NCBI GenBank assembly: GCA_937954195.1
Contig: CALFYR010000046.1
Coordinates: 1-8,503 of the forward strand
Length of the DNA: 8,503 bases
DNA from: an uncultured Dehalococcoidia bacterium
GTDB lineage: Bacteria; Chloroflexota; Dehalococcoidia; Tepidiformales; Tepidiformaceae
Direction: 5' to 3'
The notes beneath the pieces are model-generated. The model saw only the letters and a program-made list of their open reading frames with translations, did no database searches and had not been told where the DNA came from. The first letter of the stretch is position 1. The number at the start of each line of letters is the position of its first letter. Of the stretch, positions 1-6,355 are shown one piece after another. The position numbers and the translations under genes were made by a program.

Positions 1-1347
1 AAGTACAAGGACGTCCCCCTCCGCGACGAGACGGGCAAGCAGCTCCTCGGACCCGATGGCCGCCCACGCACCGAACGCGTCGAGACCGGCCGCACCCGCG
101 TCCGCGTGAACAAGATCACCACGCTTCAGAACGACCTCGCCCTCGCGCTCGCCGCTCCCTCCCTGCGCATCGAGGCGCCCGTGCCCGGCCGCGCGATCGT
201 CGGTATCGAAGTCCCCAACGACTCGGCCACGGTGGTCACTATGCGGGCCGTTATGGAAACAAAAGAGTTCCAGGACCTCGCCAGGAAGTCCCATCTCGCC
301 CTCACGCTCGGCAAGGGCGTCTCGGGTACGCCGGTCGTCGCCGACCTGGCGAAGATGCCCCACCTGCTCATCGCCGGCGCAACCGGCTCCGGTAAGAGCG
401 TGATGATGAACGCCGTCATCGCCGGCATCATGATGAACTCCACGCCGGACCAGGTTCGCTTCGTGATGGTCGACCCCAAGCGCGTCGAACTCATCGGCTA
501 TTCGGGCATCCCCCACATGGCCTTCAGCGAAGTCATCGTCGACATGGATAAGGTCGTCGGCGTGCTCCAGGCCGTCGTCGGCGAAATGGACGCCCGCTAC
601 AAGAAGTTCGCCCAGATGGCCGTCCGCAACATCGATTCCTACAACAAGCACCCTCGCGTGCTGAAGAAGCTCCCCTACTGGGTCGTCATCATCGACGAGC
701 TCGCCGACCTGATGATGGCCGCCCCCTTCGAAGTCGAGAAGCTCATCTGCCGGCTCGCGCAGCTGGCCCGCGCCACGGGCATCCACCTCGTGGTCGCCAC
801 CCAGCGCCCGTCGGTCGACGTCGTCACCGGTCTCATCAAGGCCAACTTCCCCACGCGCATCGCCTTCGCCGTCACCTCGCAGACGGACTCCCGAACCATC
901 CTGGACATGGGTGGCGCTGAGAAGCTCCTGGGCCGCGGCGACATGCTCTTCATGCCGACCGATGCCGCGAAACCCATCCGCATCCAGGGCGTCTACGTCT
1001 CCGATGCAGAAGTCGAACGCCTGGTCGAATTCTGGAAGGACGAGCGCTTCAGCGCGCTCACCCCGGAAAACGCCGACCAACTCCTCGAACAGGCCCTCGC
1101 CGACCAGAACGGCGGCGAAGCCGATATCGAAGTCGACTTCGAAGACCCGATCGTCGACCGCGCCCGGGAACTCACCATCCAGCACCAGCGCGTCTCACCG
1201 TCGCTCTTCCAGCGCCGCCTCAAGGTCGGCTACTTGAAGGCGTCGAAGATCATCGAAATCCTCGAAGAGGAGGGCATGGTCGGCCCGCGCGAGGACGGCG
1301 AATCTCGCCGCGTCCTCACCACCGCCAGCGCAGACGACCTTGCCTGA
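1..1347 (+). CDS. ftsK: DNA translocase FtsK/SpoIIIE, C-terminal part (5' end outside window)
   Basis: ATP-driven double-stranded DNA pump that clears the chromosome from the division septum and supports dimer resolution. The frame is open from base 1, so the gene begins upstream; 448 residues are visible. Residues 1-35 are a charged stretch joined to the end of the alpha domain (DLALALAAPSLRIEAPVPG). The beta RecA-like motor follows, with Walker A GATGSGKS (residues 126-133, bases 376-399), Walker B VVIIDELADL (about 228-237) and the family block RLAQLARATGIHLVVATQRP. Residues about 382-430 form the gamma winged helix (SPSLFQRRLKVGYLKASKII) that reads KOPS-like polarity sequences. The N-terminal membrane segments and linker are not in view. 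A GTG at base 106 is internal, because homology continues upstream of it. The stop is a tandem TGA-TAA (1345-1350), and the gene overlaps the following accDA by 8 bases, implying cotranscription. All motor residues I can check are intact. Confidence 0.97.
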   Translation, partial: KYKDVPLRDETGKQLLGPDGRPRTERVETGRTRVRVNKITTLQNDLALALAAPSLRIEAPVPGRAIVGIEVPNDSATVVTMRAVMETKEFQDLARKSHLALTLGKGVSGTPVVADLAKMPHLLIAGATGSGKSVMMNAVIAGIMMNSTPDQVRFVMVDPKRVELIGYSGIPHMAFSEVIVDMDKVVGVLQAVVGEMDARYKKFAQMAVRNIDSYNKHPRVLKKLPYWVVIIDELADLMMAAPFEVEKLICRLAQLARATGIHLVVATQRPSVDVVTGLIKANFPTRIAFAVTSQTDSRTILDMGGAEKLLGRGDMLFMPTDAAKPIRIQGVYVSDAEVERLVEFWKDERFSALTPENADQLLEQALADQNGGEADIEVDFEDPIVDRARELTIQHQRVSPSLFQRRLKVGYLKASKIIEILEEEGMVGPREDGESRRVLTTASADDLA

Positions 1348-3160
1348 TAAACTTGAAGTCGTGAAGAACATCCGAACGCTCCTGCGCCGGAACGAGGACG
1401 GCGAGCCGACCGAAGTCGAGCAGGCGCACGAACAGTGCCTTTCCTGCGGCGCCGACCTCGAAGGCTCCCGCCTTTACGAGCGCTTCCGCGTCTGCCATTC
1501 GTGTGGCTTCCACTTCCACCTGACCGCCAAGGAACGCCTCGCCACACTCCTCGATATCGGCTCCTTCCACGAGGACGACCGCGGCGTGACTTCCATCGAC
1601 CCCCTCTCGTTCCAGGGTCGCCAGTCCTACCGGTCGCGCGTGATCCAGGCGCAGCGCCGCACGCAGCTCACCGAAGCGGCCCTCACAGGCACAGGCTCTA
1701 TCGTCGGCCGGGACATAGTCGTTGGCGTCATCGACTTCTCGTTCCTCGGCGGCTCGATCGGCGTTGCCGCTGGCGAACGCCTGGCCCGCGCGTTCGAAAA
1801 GGCCACCAGCCGCCGCACGCCGGTCGTCCTCATCTGCTCCACCTCGGGCACCCGCATGCAGGAAGGCCTCCTGGCGCTCATGCAAGCGCCCCGCATCGCC
1901 GCCGCCATCCACCGGCACGATGAGGCCGGCCTCCCCTACATCGCCGTCCTCACCGACCCGACGACGGGCTCGGCCTACACCGGCTTCGTGAACCTCGCCG
2001 ATATCCTCATCGCCGAACCGAACGCGCTCGTCGGCTACGCGGCCCTCCGCGCCCTGGAAGAAACCGCCGGCGAAGAACTCCCCGGCGGGGCTCACACCTC
2101 AGAAGCCCACCTCGAACGCGGCCTCATCGATGCTGTCGTACCCCGCGCCCAGCTGCGCGATTCGCTGGCCCAGCTGCTTGACCTGCTCATGAACGGCTAC
2201 CGTGGCAGCCCGGGCCCGGAACACCGCGAGGGTCACGTCCATCACACTGTGCGCAGCGCCTGGCAGCAGGTGCAGCTCTCGCGCCATGCCAATCGGCCAA
2301 CCACCGAAGAGCTCATCCGCCGCATGACCACCTCGTTCGTCGAACTCCACGGCGACCGCAGCGGCGTCGATGACCACGCGATCATCGCCGGCATCGCGTC
2401 ACTTGGCGGCGATGCCGTCATGATCATCGGCCAGGTCCGCCCCACCGATGTTTCGTCCAACGAAGGCTGGATTACCGCTGCCGGCTTCCGCAAGGCCGAA
2501 CGCGCCATGAGCCTCGCGGCCAAAGTCAACCTCCCTGTCGTTACGCTTATCGATACCGCCGGCGCACTCCCGTCCATCGCCAACGAAGAAGCCGGCCTCG
2601 GGGACGCTGTCGCCCGCTGCATGGTCACGATGCTCGGCCTGCCGGTGCCAACCGTCGCCGTCATCACCGGCGAAGGAAACTCCGAAGCCGCCGTCGCCAT
2701 GGCCGTCGCCGACCGAGTGCTCATGCTGGATAACGCCGTATACGAAGTCGTCCGCCCCGAAGACGCGGCCACGATTCTATTCGGCGGCGAGGAGAAGGCC
2801 GGCGAAGTCGCCGAACGTCTCCGCCTCACCTCACACGATTGCTACCGCCTCGGCATCATCGACCACACCGTCCCCGAGCCCGGCGAAGGCGCCCACACCG
2901 ACCACAGCGAAGCTGCCAACCTCGTCCGCCGGAGCGTCCTGCGCGAACTCGCGCGCATCCAGCGCAAGAAGCCGAAGAAGCGCGTCGCCGAACGCTACGC
3001 ACGCTACCGCGAGATTGGGTCCACCCGCTCGTGGCTCCGGGGTCGCCTGGAACGCCGGATCGCCCATCTCCAGGACCGTCTCGGCGGTATGGCCGGCCGG
3101 TTCCGCGAACGCACCGTCCGGCGCCGCACCGACTACGACGATTTCGATATTCCCGTCTAG
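1340..3160 (+). CDS. accDA: Fused acetyl-CoA carboxylase carboxyltransferase beta-alpha (AccD-AccA), divergent active site
   Basis: The family transfers carboxyl from carboxybiotin on BCCP to acetyl-CoA, giving malonyl-CoA for fatty acid synthesis in the cytoplasm. Residues 33-55 are the AccD zinc ribbon (C33, C36, C52, C55). Residues about 60-285 are the beta crotonase-like domain (FLGGSIGVAAGERLARAFE, TSGTRMQEGLLALMQ, GLPYIAVLTDPTTG). A short linker leads to the alpha domain, about 305-560 (FVELHGDR, IDTAGALPSIANEEAG, VITGEGNSEAAVAMAVADRV). The AccA N-terminal coiled-coil helix is missing, as expected for a fusion. Odd points: the E. coli beta oxyanion pair G204-G205 aligns to G210-S211, and the alpha pair G206-G207 aligns to E449-A450; the usual SGGAR is SG-TR, one residue short. 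A basic 46-residue tail (561-606) follows the normal AccA end. The start is the TTG at 1340, overlapping ftsK; a GTG at 1361 is also possible, and neither has a clear ribosome site. The fold is certain, but activity as a standard carboxyltransferase is doubtful. Confidence 0.9.
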   Translation: MPDKLEVVKNIRTLLRRNEDGEPTEVEQAHEQCLSCGADLEGSRLYERFRVCHSCGFHFHLTAKERLATLLDIGSFHEDDRGVTSIDPLSFQGRQSYRSRVIQAQRRTQLTEAALTGTGSIVGRDIVVGVIDFSFLGGSIGVAAGERLARAFEKATSRRTPVVLICSTSGTRMQEGLLALMQAPRIAAAIHRHDEAGLPYIAVLTDPTTGSAYTGFVNLADILIAEPNALVGYAALRALEETAGEELPGGAHTSEAHLERGLIDAVVPRAQLRDSLAQLLDLLMNGYRGSPGPEHREGHVHHTVRSAWQQVQLSRHANRPTTEELIRRMTTSFVELHGDRSGVDDHAIIAGIASLGGDAVMIIGQVRPTDVSSNEGWITAAGFRKAERAMSLAAKVNLPVVTLIDTAGALPSIANEEAGLGDAVARCMVTMLGLPVPTVAVITGEGNSEAAVAMAVADRVLMLDNAVYEVVRPEDAATILFGGEEKAGEVAERLRLTSHDCYRLGIIDHTVPEPGEGAHTDHSEAANLVRRSVLRELARIQRKKPKKRVAERYARYREIGSTRSWLRGRLERRIAHLQDRLGGMAGRFRERTVRRRTDYDDFDIPV

Positions 3161-3170
3161 CGCCCGTTTC

Positions 3171-3202
3171 CCCTAGACCGGCTGTTGCGCGACACTCTAG
3201 GG
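3171..3202. repeat. Nested inverted repeat upstream of the permease gene
   Basis: A perfect 7-base inverted repeat, CCCTAGA (3171-3177) and TCTAGGG (3196-3202), flanks an 18-base spacer. The spacer contains a second, near-perfect dyad, TGTTGCGCGACA (3183-3194, one G-U wobble as RNA). As RNA this could fold into a 7-bp outer stem, a 5/1 internal loop and a 4-bp inner stem. No T-run follows, so it is not a standard intrinsic terminator. It lies between the accDA stop and the permease ribosome site, so it could be an operator, a 5'-UTR hairpin or a factor-dependent end for the ftsK-accDA transcript. Its function is inferred from position only. Confidence 0.45.
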
Positions 3203-3211
3203 ACCGGCCAC

Positions 3212-3216
3212 GGGAG
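3212..3216 (+). promoter_or_regulatory. Ribosome binding site that points to a CTG start
   Basis: GGGAG sits 8 bases before CTG at 3225. There is no ATG, GTG or TTG in this frame between the in-frame stop at 3198 and the GTG at 3267. The site therefore supports initiation at CTG 3225 rather than at 3267, which is 50 bases away and has no Shine-Dalgarno sequence next to it. Confidence 0.55.
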
Positions 3217-3224
3217 TACACCCC

Positions 3225-4055
3225 CTGGAACTCACCGACCTGCTGCTCATCCCCCTCGGATTCACCGTGGGCGCCTTTGGCACCCTGGTGGGGGCGGGTG
3301 GTGGCTTCGTCCTCGTTCCAATCCTCCTCCTCATCTATCCAGATAAGGAGGCACAGACCATCACAGCCATGTCGCTGTTGGTGGTTTGCTTCAACGCGGC
3401 ATCGGGCTCGATTGCCTACGCGCGCCAACTCCGCATCGACTACAAGAGCGGCCTCTGGTTCGCGCTCGGTACCTTTCCCGGCGCCATCGCCGGCGCCATC
3501 GTCGTCGGCTACATCCCCCGTCGCATGTTCGATGCCATCTTTGCAGTCGTCCTTTGCAGCATCGGTGCCTACCTCCTCCTGCGAAACACCACCCAGGCCA
3601 TTGCGGCGCCGGTCACCGGGCGGGGCGTGGTCCGCCGCCGCATCCGCGATGCGCAAGGGAACACCTTTTTCTACTCCTACAAGCTCCCGCTGGGCATCGC
3701 GCTCTCAGCGGGTATCGGCTTTCTCAGCAGCCTGTTGGGTATCGGCGGCGGGGTCATCCATGTGCCGGTCATGGCCACCATCCTCCACTTCCCCATCCAC
3801 ATCGCCGCCGCCACGTCGCAGTTCGTCCTCATGTTCATGTCGGCCGAAGGCACTGCCGTCCACATCATCTCCGGCACGCTTCACTGGGACCGTTCGCTCT
3901 TCCAGGCACTGGCCCTCGCGGCCGGCGCGATCCCCGGCGCCCAGGCGGGCGCTTTCCTGTCACGAAAGGTGCATGGCGGCGTTATCCTGCGCGCGCTGGC
4001 CGCGGCATTGTTGCTCGTTGGCCTGCGTCTCGGGCTCAAGGCGATCGGGTACTAG
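3225..4055 (+). CDS. TauE/SafE family membrane permease (probable CTG start)
   Basis: Integral membrane protein of the TauE/SafE family (Pfam PF01925). Members are proposed to export sulfite, sulfoacetate or other organic anions, but the substrate cannot be told here. Read from CTG 3225 it has 276 residues, a normal family length. It shows the two-fold internal repeat of the family: LVGAGGGFVLVP (residues 21-32) and LLGIGGGVIHVP (170-181), each followed by hydrophobic helices, about eight segments in total. A basic loop around residues 130-150 (RGVVRRRIRDAQGN) joins the halves and is probably cytoplasmic. The N-terminus MELTDLLLIPLGFTVGAFG reads as a complete first membrane helix, whereas the GTG at 3267 would remove its first 14 residues. 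The upstream gap of 64 bases holds a dyad, so it may be transcribed separately from accDA. Its stop TAG overlaps the stop of the convergent protease gene by 4 bases. Confidence 0.88.
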   Translation: MELTDLLLIPLGFTVGAFGTLVGAGGGFVLVPILLLIYPDKEAQTITAMSLLVVCFNAASGSIAYARQLRIDYKSGLWFALGTFPGAIAGAIVVGYIPRRMFDAIFAVVLCSIGAYLLLRNTTQAIAAPVTGRGVVRRRIRDAQGNTFFYSYKLPLGIALSAGIGFLSSLLGIGGGVIHVPVMATILHFPIHIAAATSQFVLMFMSAEGTAVHIISGTLHWDRSLFQALALAAGAIPGAQAGAFLSRKVHGGVILRALAAALLLVGLRLGLKAIGY

Positions 4056-6289
4056 TTCCCCGAGTTCTCCCAGTCCCGCCAGCTGCCCTTCTTCTCGCTC
4101 GCCTCGATGAAGTGCCCCTGGCCCAGCGGCTTCGAACTGCCACCGATCGGGCCTTCCATTCGCCGCAGGATGTACCAGACCCCGAAGCAGAGCACGCACA
4201 TCGCGGCCGTCAGCATCCCGAGCCGCTGCAACCCGCGCTCACCCGCGTTGTTCCACGTGTCGTACGCCGAGCGGGCGGCCTTGAGTGCCCCCGCGCCATC
4301 CCCCTGGGCCTGCATTTCCTCCGCCTCGCGCAGCTCCGCATCCGGGTCGGTGAACATCATCCCCACCTTCGCGAAGAACCCGGCCTGGAACGTTTCCTGC
4401 TTCTCCTGTGCGAGCCCGATCCAGTACTCCGCGGCCGCGTCGTTGTAAATCATCGTCACGCCGGCTGAAGCTGCCGCCTTCGCGCCGTTGAAGTCACCCT
4501 CGTTGAACAGCTCGCGCGCGTCGTCCAGCTTCACCCAGGGGGTCGTGCCGGGCGCTACCCCCTCCGCCTCGAGTTCGAGCTTCGCCTGCCGCATCGACAG
4601 GATGGCCTGCCGCTGGTTATCGATGAGCGCGGTGCTCTCCGCGATAGTCCCGGTACCCCAGGCCTCGGCCAGGGCGTCCGACATCACGAGGCCGTCCTCC
4701 GAAACCATCGTCAACACCGTCTCGTACTTGTCGATGACCTGATTCGCCTTCTCGACCTGCCCCGGGATGGCCGTAAACGACCACGCAAGCAGGTTCTTGT
4801 AGAGATCCTCGGGCATGCCCTCGAAGCCATGGTTCGCGGCCCGCGCCTGCATCGCGTCCACCAGGTCGTGCGCCGTCCGCCGCGTGGCCAACAGGTCGGT
4901 CGCCGTTTCCGCGAACACCCACTCCATGAAGAGCGCATCCAGGTTGGCGCCCGAAACGAACTCGCCCTGGTCCATGAACCACCCGGCATCGAGCGGCAAC
5001 AGCGACGGATCGTCGTCCATCCGGGAGAGGACTTCCGTCATCTTCTCCGGTCCGCCAACCGCCTGCTCGAAAGCGAAGAAGAACGCGCCCGACTTCCCGT
5101 ACCAGTAGTCCGAGTCATACACGGGTGAACCGTTGTACCAGTTCGCCAGCTTGTCGGTGTAGCCAGTGGCCTCCCACGGCCGGTCGTACTTGGTGAAGCC
5201 AACCTCTGCCGAAGCCCGCTCCGCGGCGTATTCAGCCAGGCCTTCCCACACCCACTTGGTATCCAGGTTGTAGCCCGCCCACATGTGGGCGAGTTCATGC
5301 GTCGTCACTTCCTCATCGAACCCGCTTCCGAACTGCACCAGCATCTCGCCGCCGAACGCGATGCCCGCTGCACCCGCGAACCCGATGTACCGCGACTGCT
5401 TCAGCAGGGCTGCGTCATACGGGTACGGGAACCCGAAGATCTCCTCGAGTTTCGGCAAGGCCTTCTTCGCGATCGCAAACTGGTCCTGCGCCCAGGCCTG
5501 GTCCGACTTGAAGTAGCGCAACGTCAGCTCGACGTCGCCCTCCATCATTGGGATCGCTTCGCTCAAGCGCCCAACCAGGCTCTCATCCGTGATGGACTGG
5601 GCGAACGCGCTGAACGGAAGCACGAACTGTGACTGGCGGCACCGGTTATCGGCCGCGGCGCAGCGATCCAGGAGCGACTTGTCGTCCAGGCTCAACGCGA
5701 TAAGGACAGTCTCCCCGCAAATCCACCGTTCCAGCCCCTTGCCGCCCGCGTCGCCCTGGTTCTTTGCCACAAGGCAGCCAGGATCGAGGTAGCGGTCGCT
5801 CTCGTCCGGCACATCGATGAAAACAAACGAACCCGGGCCCTGGGAGACCAGGAGTGCCTCGATCGCACCTGCCTGGATGTTCGTGAGCGCACCGGCCTGC
5901 GCGGCCAGGTCATACGTAAGCGTGTATTTCACCCGCTTCTTCGATTCCAGCGGCTGGAGCACCGTCACCAGCGCCGGTGTCGAAGATGCCTCGTCGCCGG
6001 GCTCCACTTCAGTCGCTATCGAGTCGCCCGCCTCGTTCGTCACCTGGACGTTCTTCGCTCCCGGCATCGCCCAGAAGATCACGCCTTCCAGGTCGAACGA
6101 GTTAGCGTTGAGGAACTCAGCCTCAACCCGCGCCGAAACCGTCCCCTCCGGCACGTTGAACGTGAAGTACGAATCCGATACCGAGTTCCACGGGAACAAT
6201 CCCTCGGCTTTCACCGTCGATCCCGCTCCGACCAGTGTCGCAAGCGTGACAAGCGCAAGCCCCGCAGCTGCGTACAGGCGCATCCTCAT
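4052..6289 (-). CDS. Secreted, membrane-anchored zinc metalloprotease (gluzincin, M1/peptidase MA-like)
   Basis: Predicted cell-surface zinc peptidase of 745 residues; substrate unknown. Residues 1-28 look like a signal peptide (MRMRLYAAAGLALVTLATLV, then VKA before the likely cut). Residues about 35-260 are beta-rich, like the N-terminal domain of M1-type enzymes, and carry four cysteines (C172, C191, C210, C217) that could form two disulfides. The catalytic domain has HELAH (331-335) as two zinc ligands plus the general base, and WEGLAEY with E349 as the probable third ligand; Y397 in YWYGKSGAFFFAFEQ is a candidate transition-state tyrosine. The helical region 480-685 includes two TPR-like hairpins (ARELFNEGDFNGAKAAASAG; AEEMQAQGDGAGALKAARSA). 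A membrane helix at about 689-708 is followed by a 37-residue tail. The start is ATG 6289, with an in-frame stop two codons upstream; ATG 6283 is an alternative. No good ribosome site is seen. MEROPS family assignment is uncertain. Confidence 0.85.
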   Translation of the reverse strand: MRMRLYAAAGLALVTLATLVGAGSTVKAEGLFPWNSVSDSYFTFNVPEGTVSARVEAEFLNANSFDLEGVIFWAMPGAKNVQVTNEAGDSIATEVEPGDEASSTPALVTVLQPLESKKRVKYTLTYDLAAQAGALTNIQAGAIEALLVSQGPGSFVFIDVPDESDRYLDPGCLVAKNQGDAGGKGLERWICGETVLIALSLDDKSLLDRCAAADNRCRQSQFVLPFSAFAQSITDESLVGRLSEAIPMMEGDVELTLRYFKSDQAWAQDQFAIAKKALPKLEEIFGFPYPYDAALLKQSRYIGFAGAAGIAFGGEMLVQFGSGFDEEVTTHELAHMWAGYNLDTKWVWEGLAEYAAERASAEVGFTKYDRPWEATGYTDKLANWYNGSPVYDSDYWYGKSGAFFFAFEQAVGGPEKMTEVLSRMDDDPSLLPLDAGWFMDQGEFVSGANLDALFMEWVFAETATDLLATRRTAHDLVDAMQARAANHGFEGMPEDLYKNLLAWSFTAIPGQVEKANQVIDKYETVLTMVSEDGLVMSDALAEAWGTGTIAESTALIDNQRQAILSMRQAKLELEAEGVAPGTTPWVKLDDARELFNEGDFNGAKAAASAGVTMIYNDAAAEYWIGLAQEKQETFQAGFFAKVGMMFTDPDAELREAEEMQAQGDGAGALKAARSAYDTWNNAGERGLQRLGMLTAAMCVLCFGVWYILRRMEGPIGGSSKPLGQGHFIEASEKKGSWRDWENSGN

Positions 6290-6355
6290 ATGTCAGAATT
6301 CGGCACGCCCTCCCGTGCGGAGTAGATCAACCGGGTACCTTCCGGTGGAGGAATC
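6290..6355. promoter_or_regulatory. Divergent intergenic region between protease and GNAT genes
   Basis: These 66 bases separate two genes read in opposite directions, so promoters for both must lie here or extend into the coding sequences. I could not identify a convincing -10/-35 pair on either strand. A short inverted repeat, ACCGG (6330-6334) and CCGGT (6342-6346), with a 7-base loop touches the GNAT ribosome site. Promoter function is inferred from gene orientation alone. Confidence 0.4.
6347..6351 (+). promoter_or_regulatory. Ribosome binding site of the GNAT gene
   Basis: GGAGG ends 4 bases before the GTG at 6356. The spacing is short but the match to the anti-Shine-Dalgarno sequence is strong, so it decides in favour of the GTG start. 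Confidence 0.65.

Noticed and set aside
106..1347. GTG at 106 as the start of ftsK
   Set aside because: The frame is open to base 1 and the upstream codons continue into recognisable FtsK alpha-domain sequence (GRTRVRVNKITTLQNDLALA), so the GTG is an internal valine.
1316..2095. Long open frame of 259 codons on the minus strand
   Set aside because: It lies wholly opposite the well-supported accDA coding sequence, has low-complexity Ala/Gly/Arg/Glu-rich translation and no recognisable domain; it is the expected mirror of GC-rich third positions.
3171..3202. Intrinsic terminator after accDA
   Set aside because: The stem-loop is present but no T-run follows (the next bases are ACCGGCCACGGG), so it does not meet the usual pattern.
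2856..3656. Open frame of 266 codons on the minus strand spanning the accDA-permease gap
   Set aside because: Asp/Gly/Arg-rich composition and overlap with two convincing genes on the other strand; no ribosome site or motif found.
2839..4110. Open frame of 423 codons on the plus strand across accDA and the permease
   Set aside because: The translation is Arg/Pro/Ser-rich and meaningless, while the other frames in the same stretch encode AccA and a clear membrane protein.
3386..4468. Open frame of 360 codons on the plus strand crossing the convergent junction
   Set aside because: His/Arg/Pro-rich shadow of the permease and of the antisense of the protease; no domain and no ribosome site.
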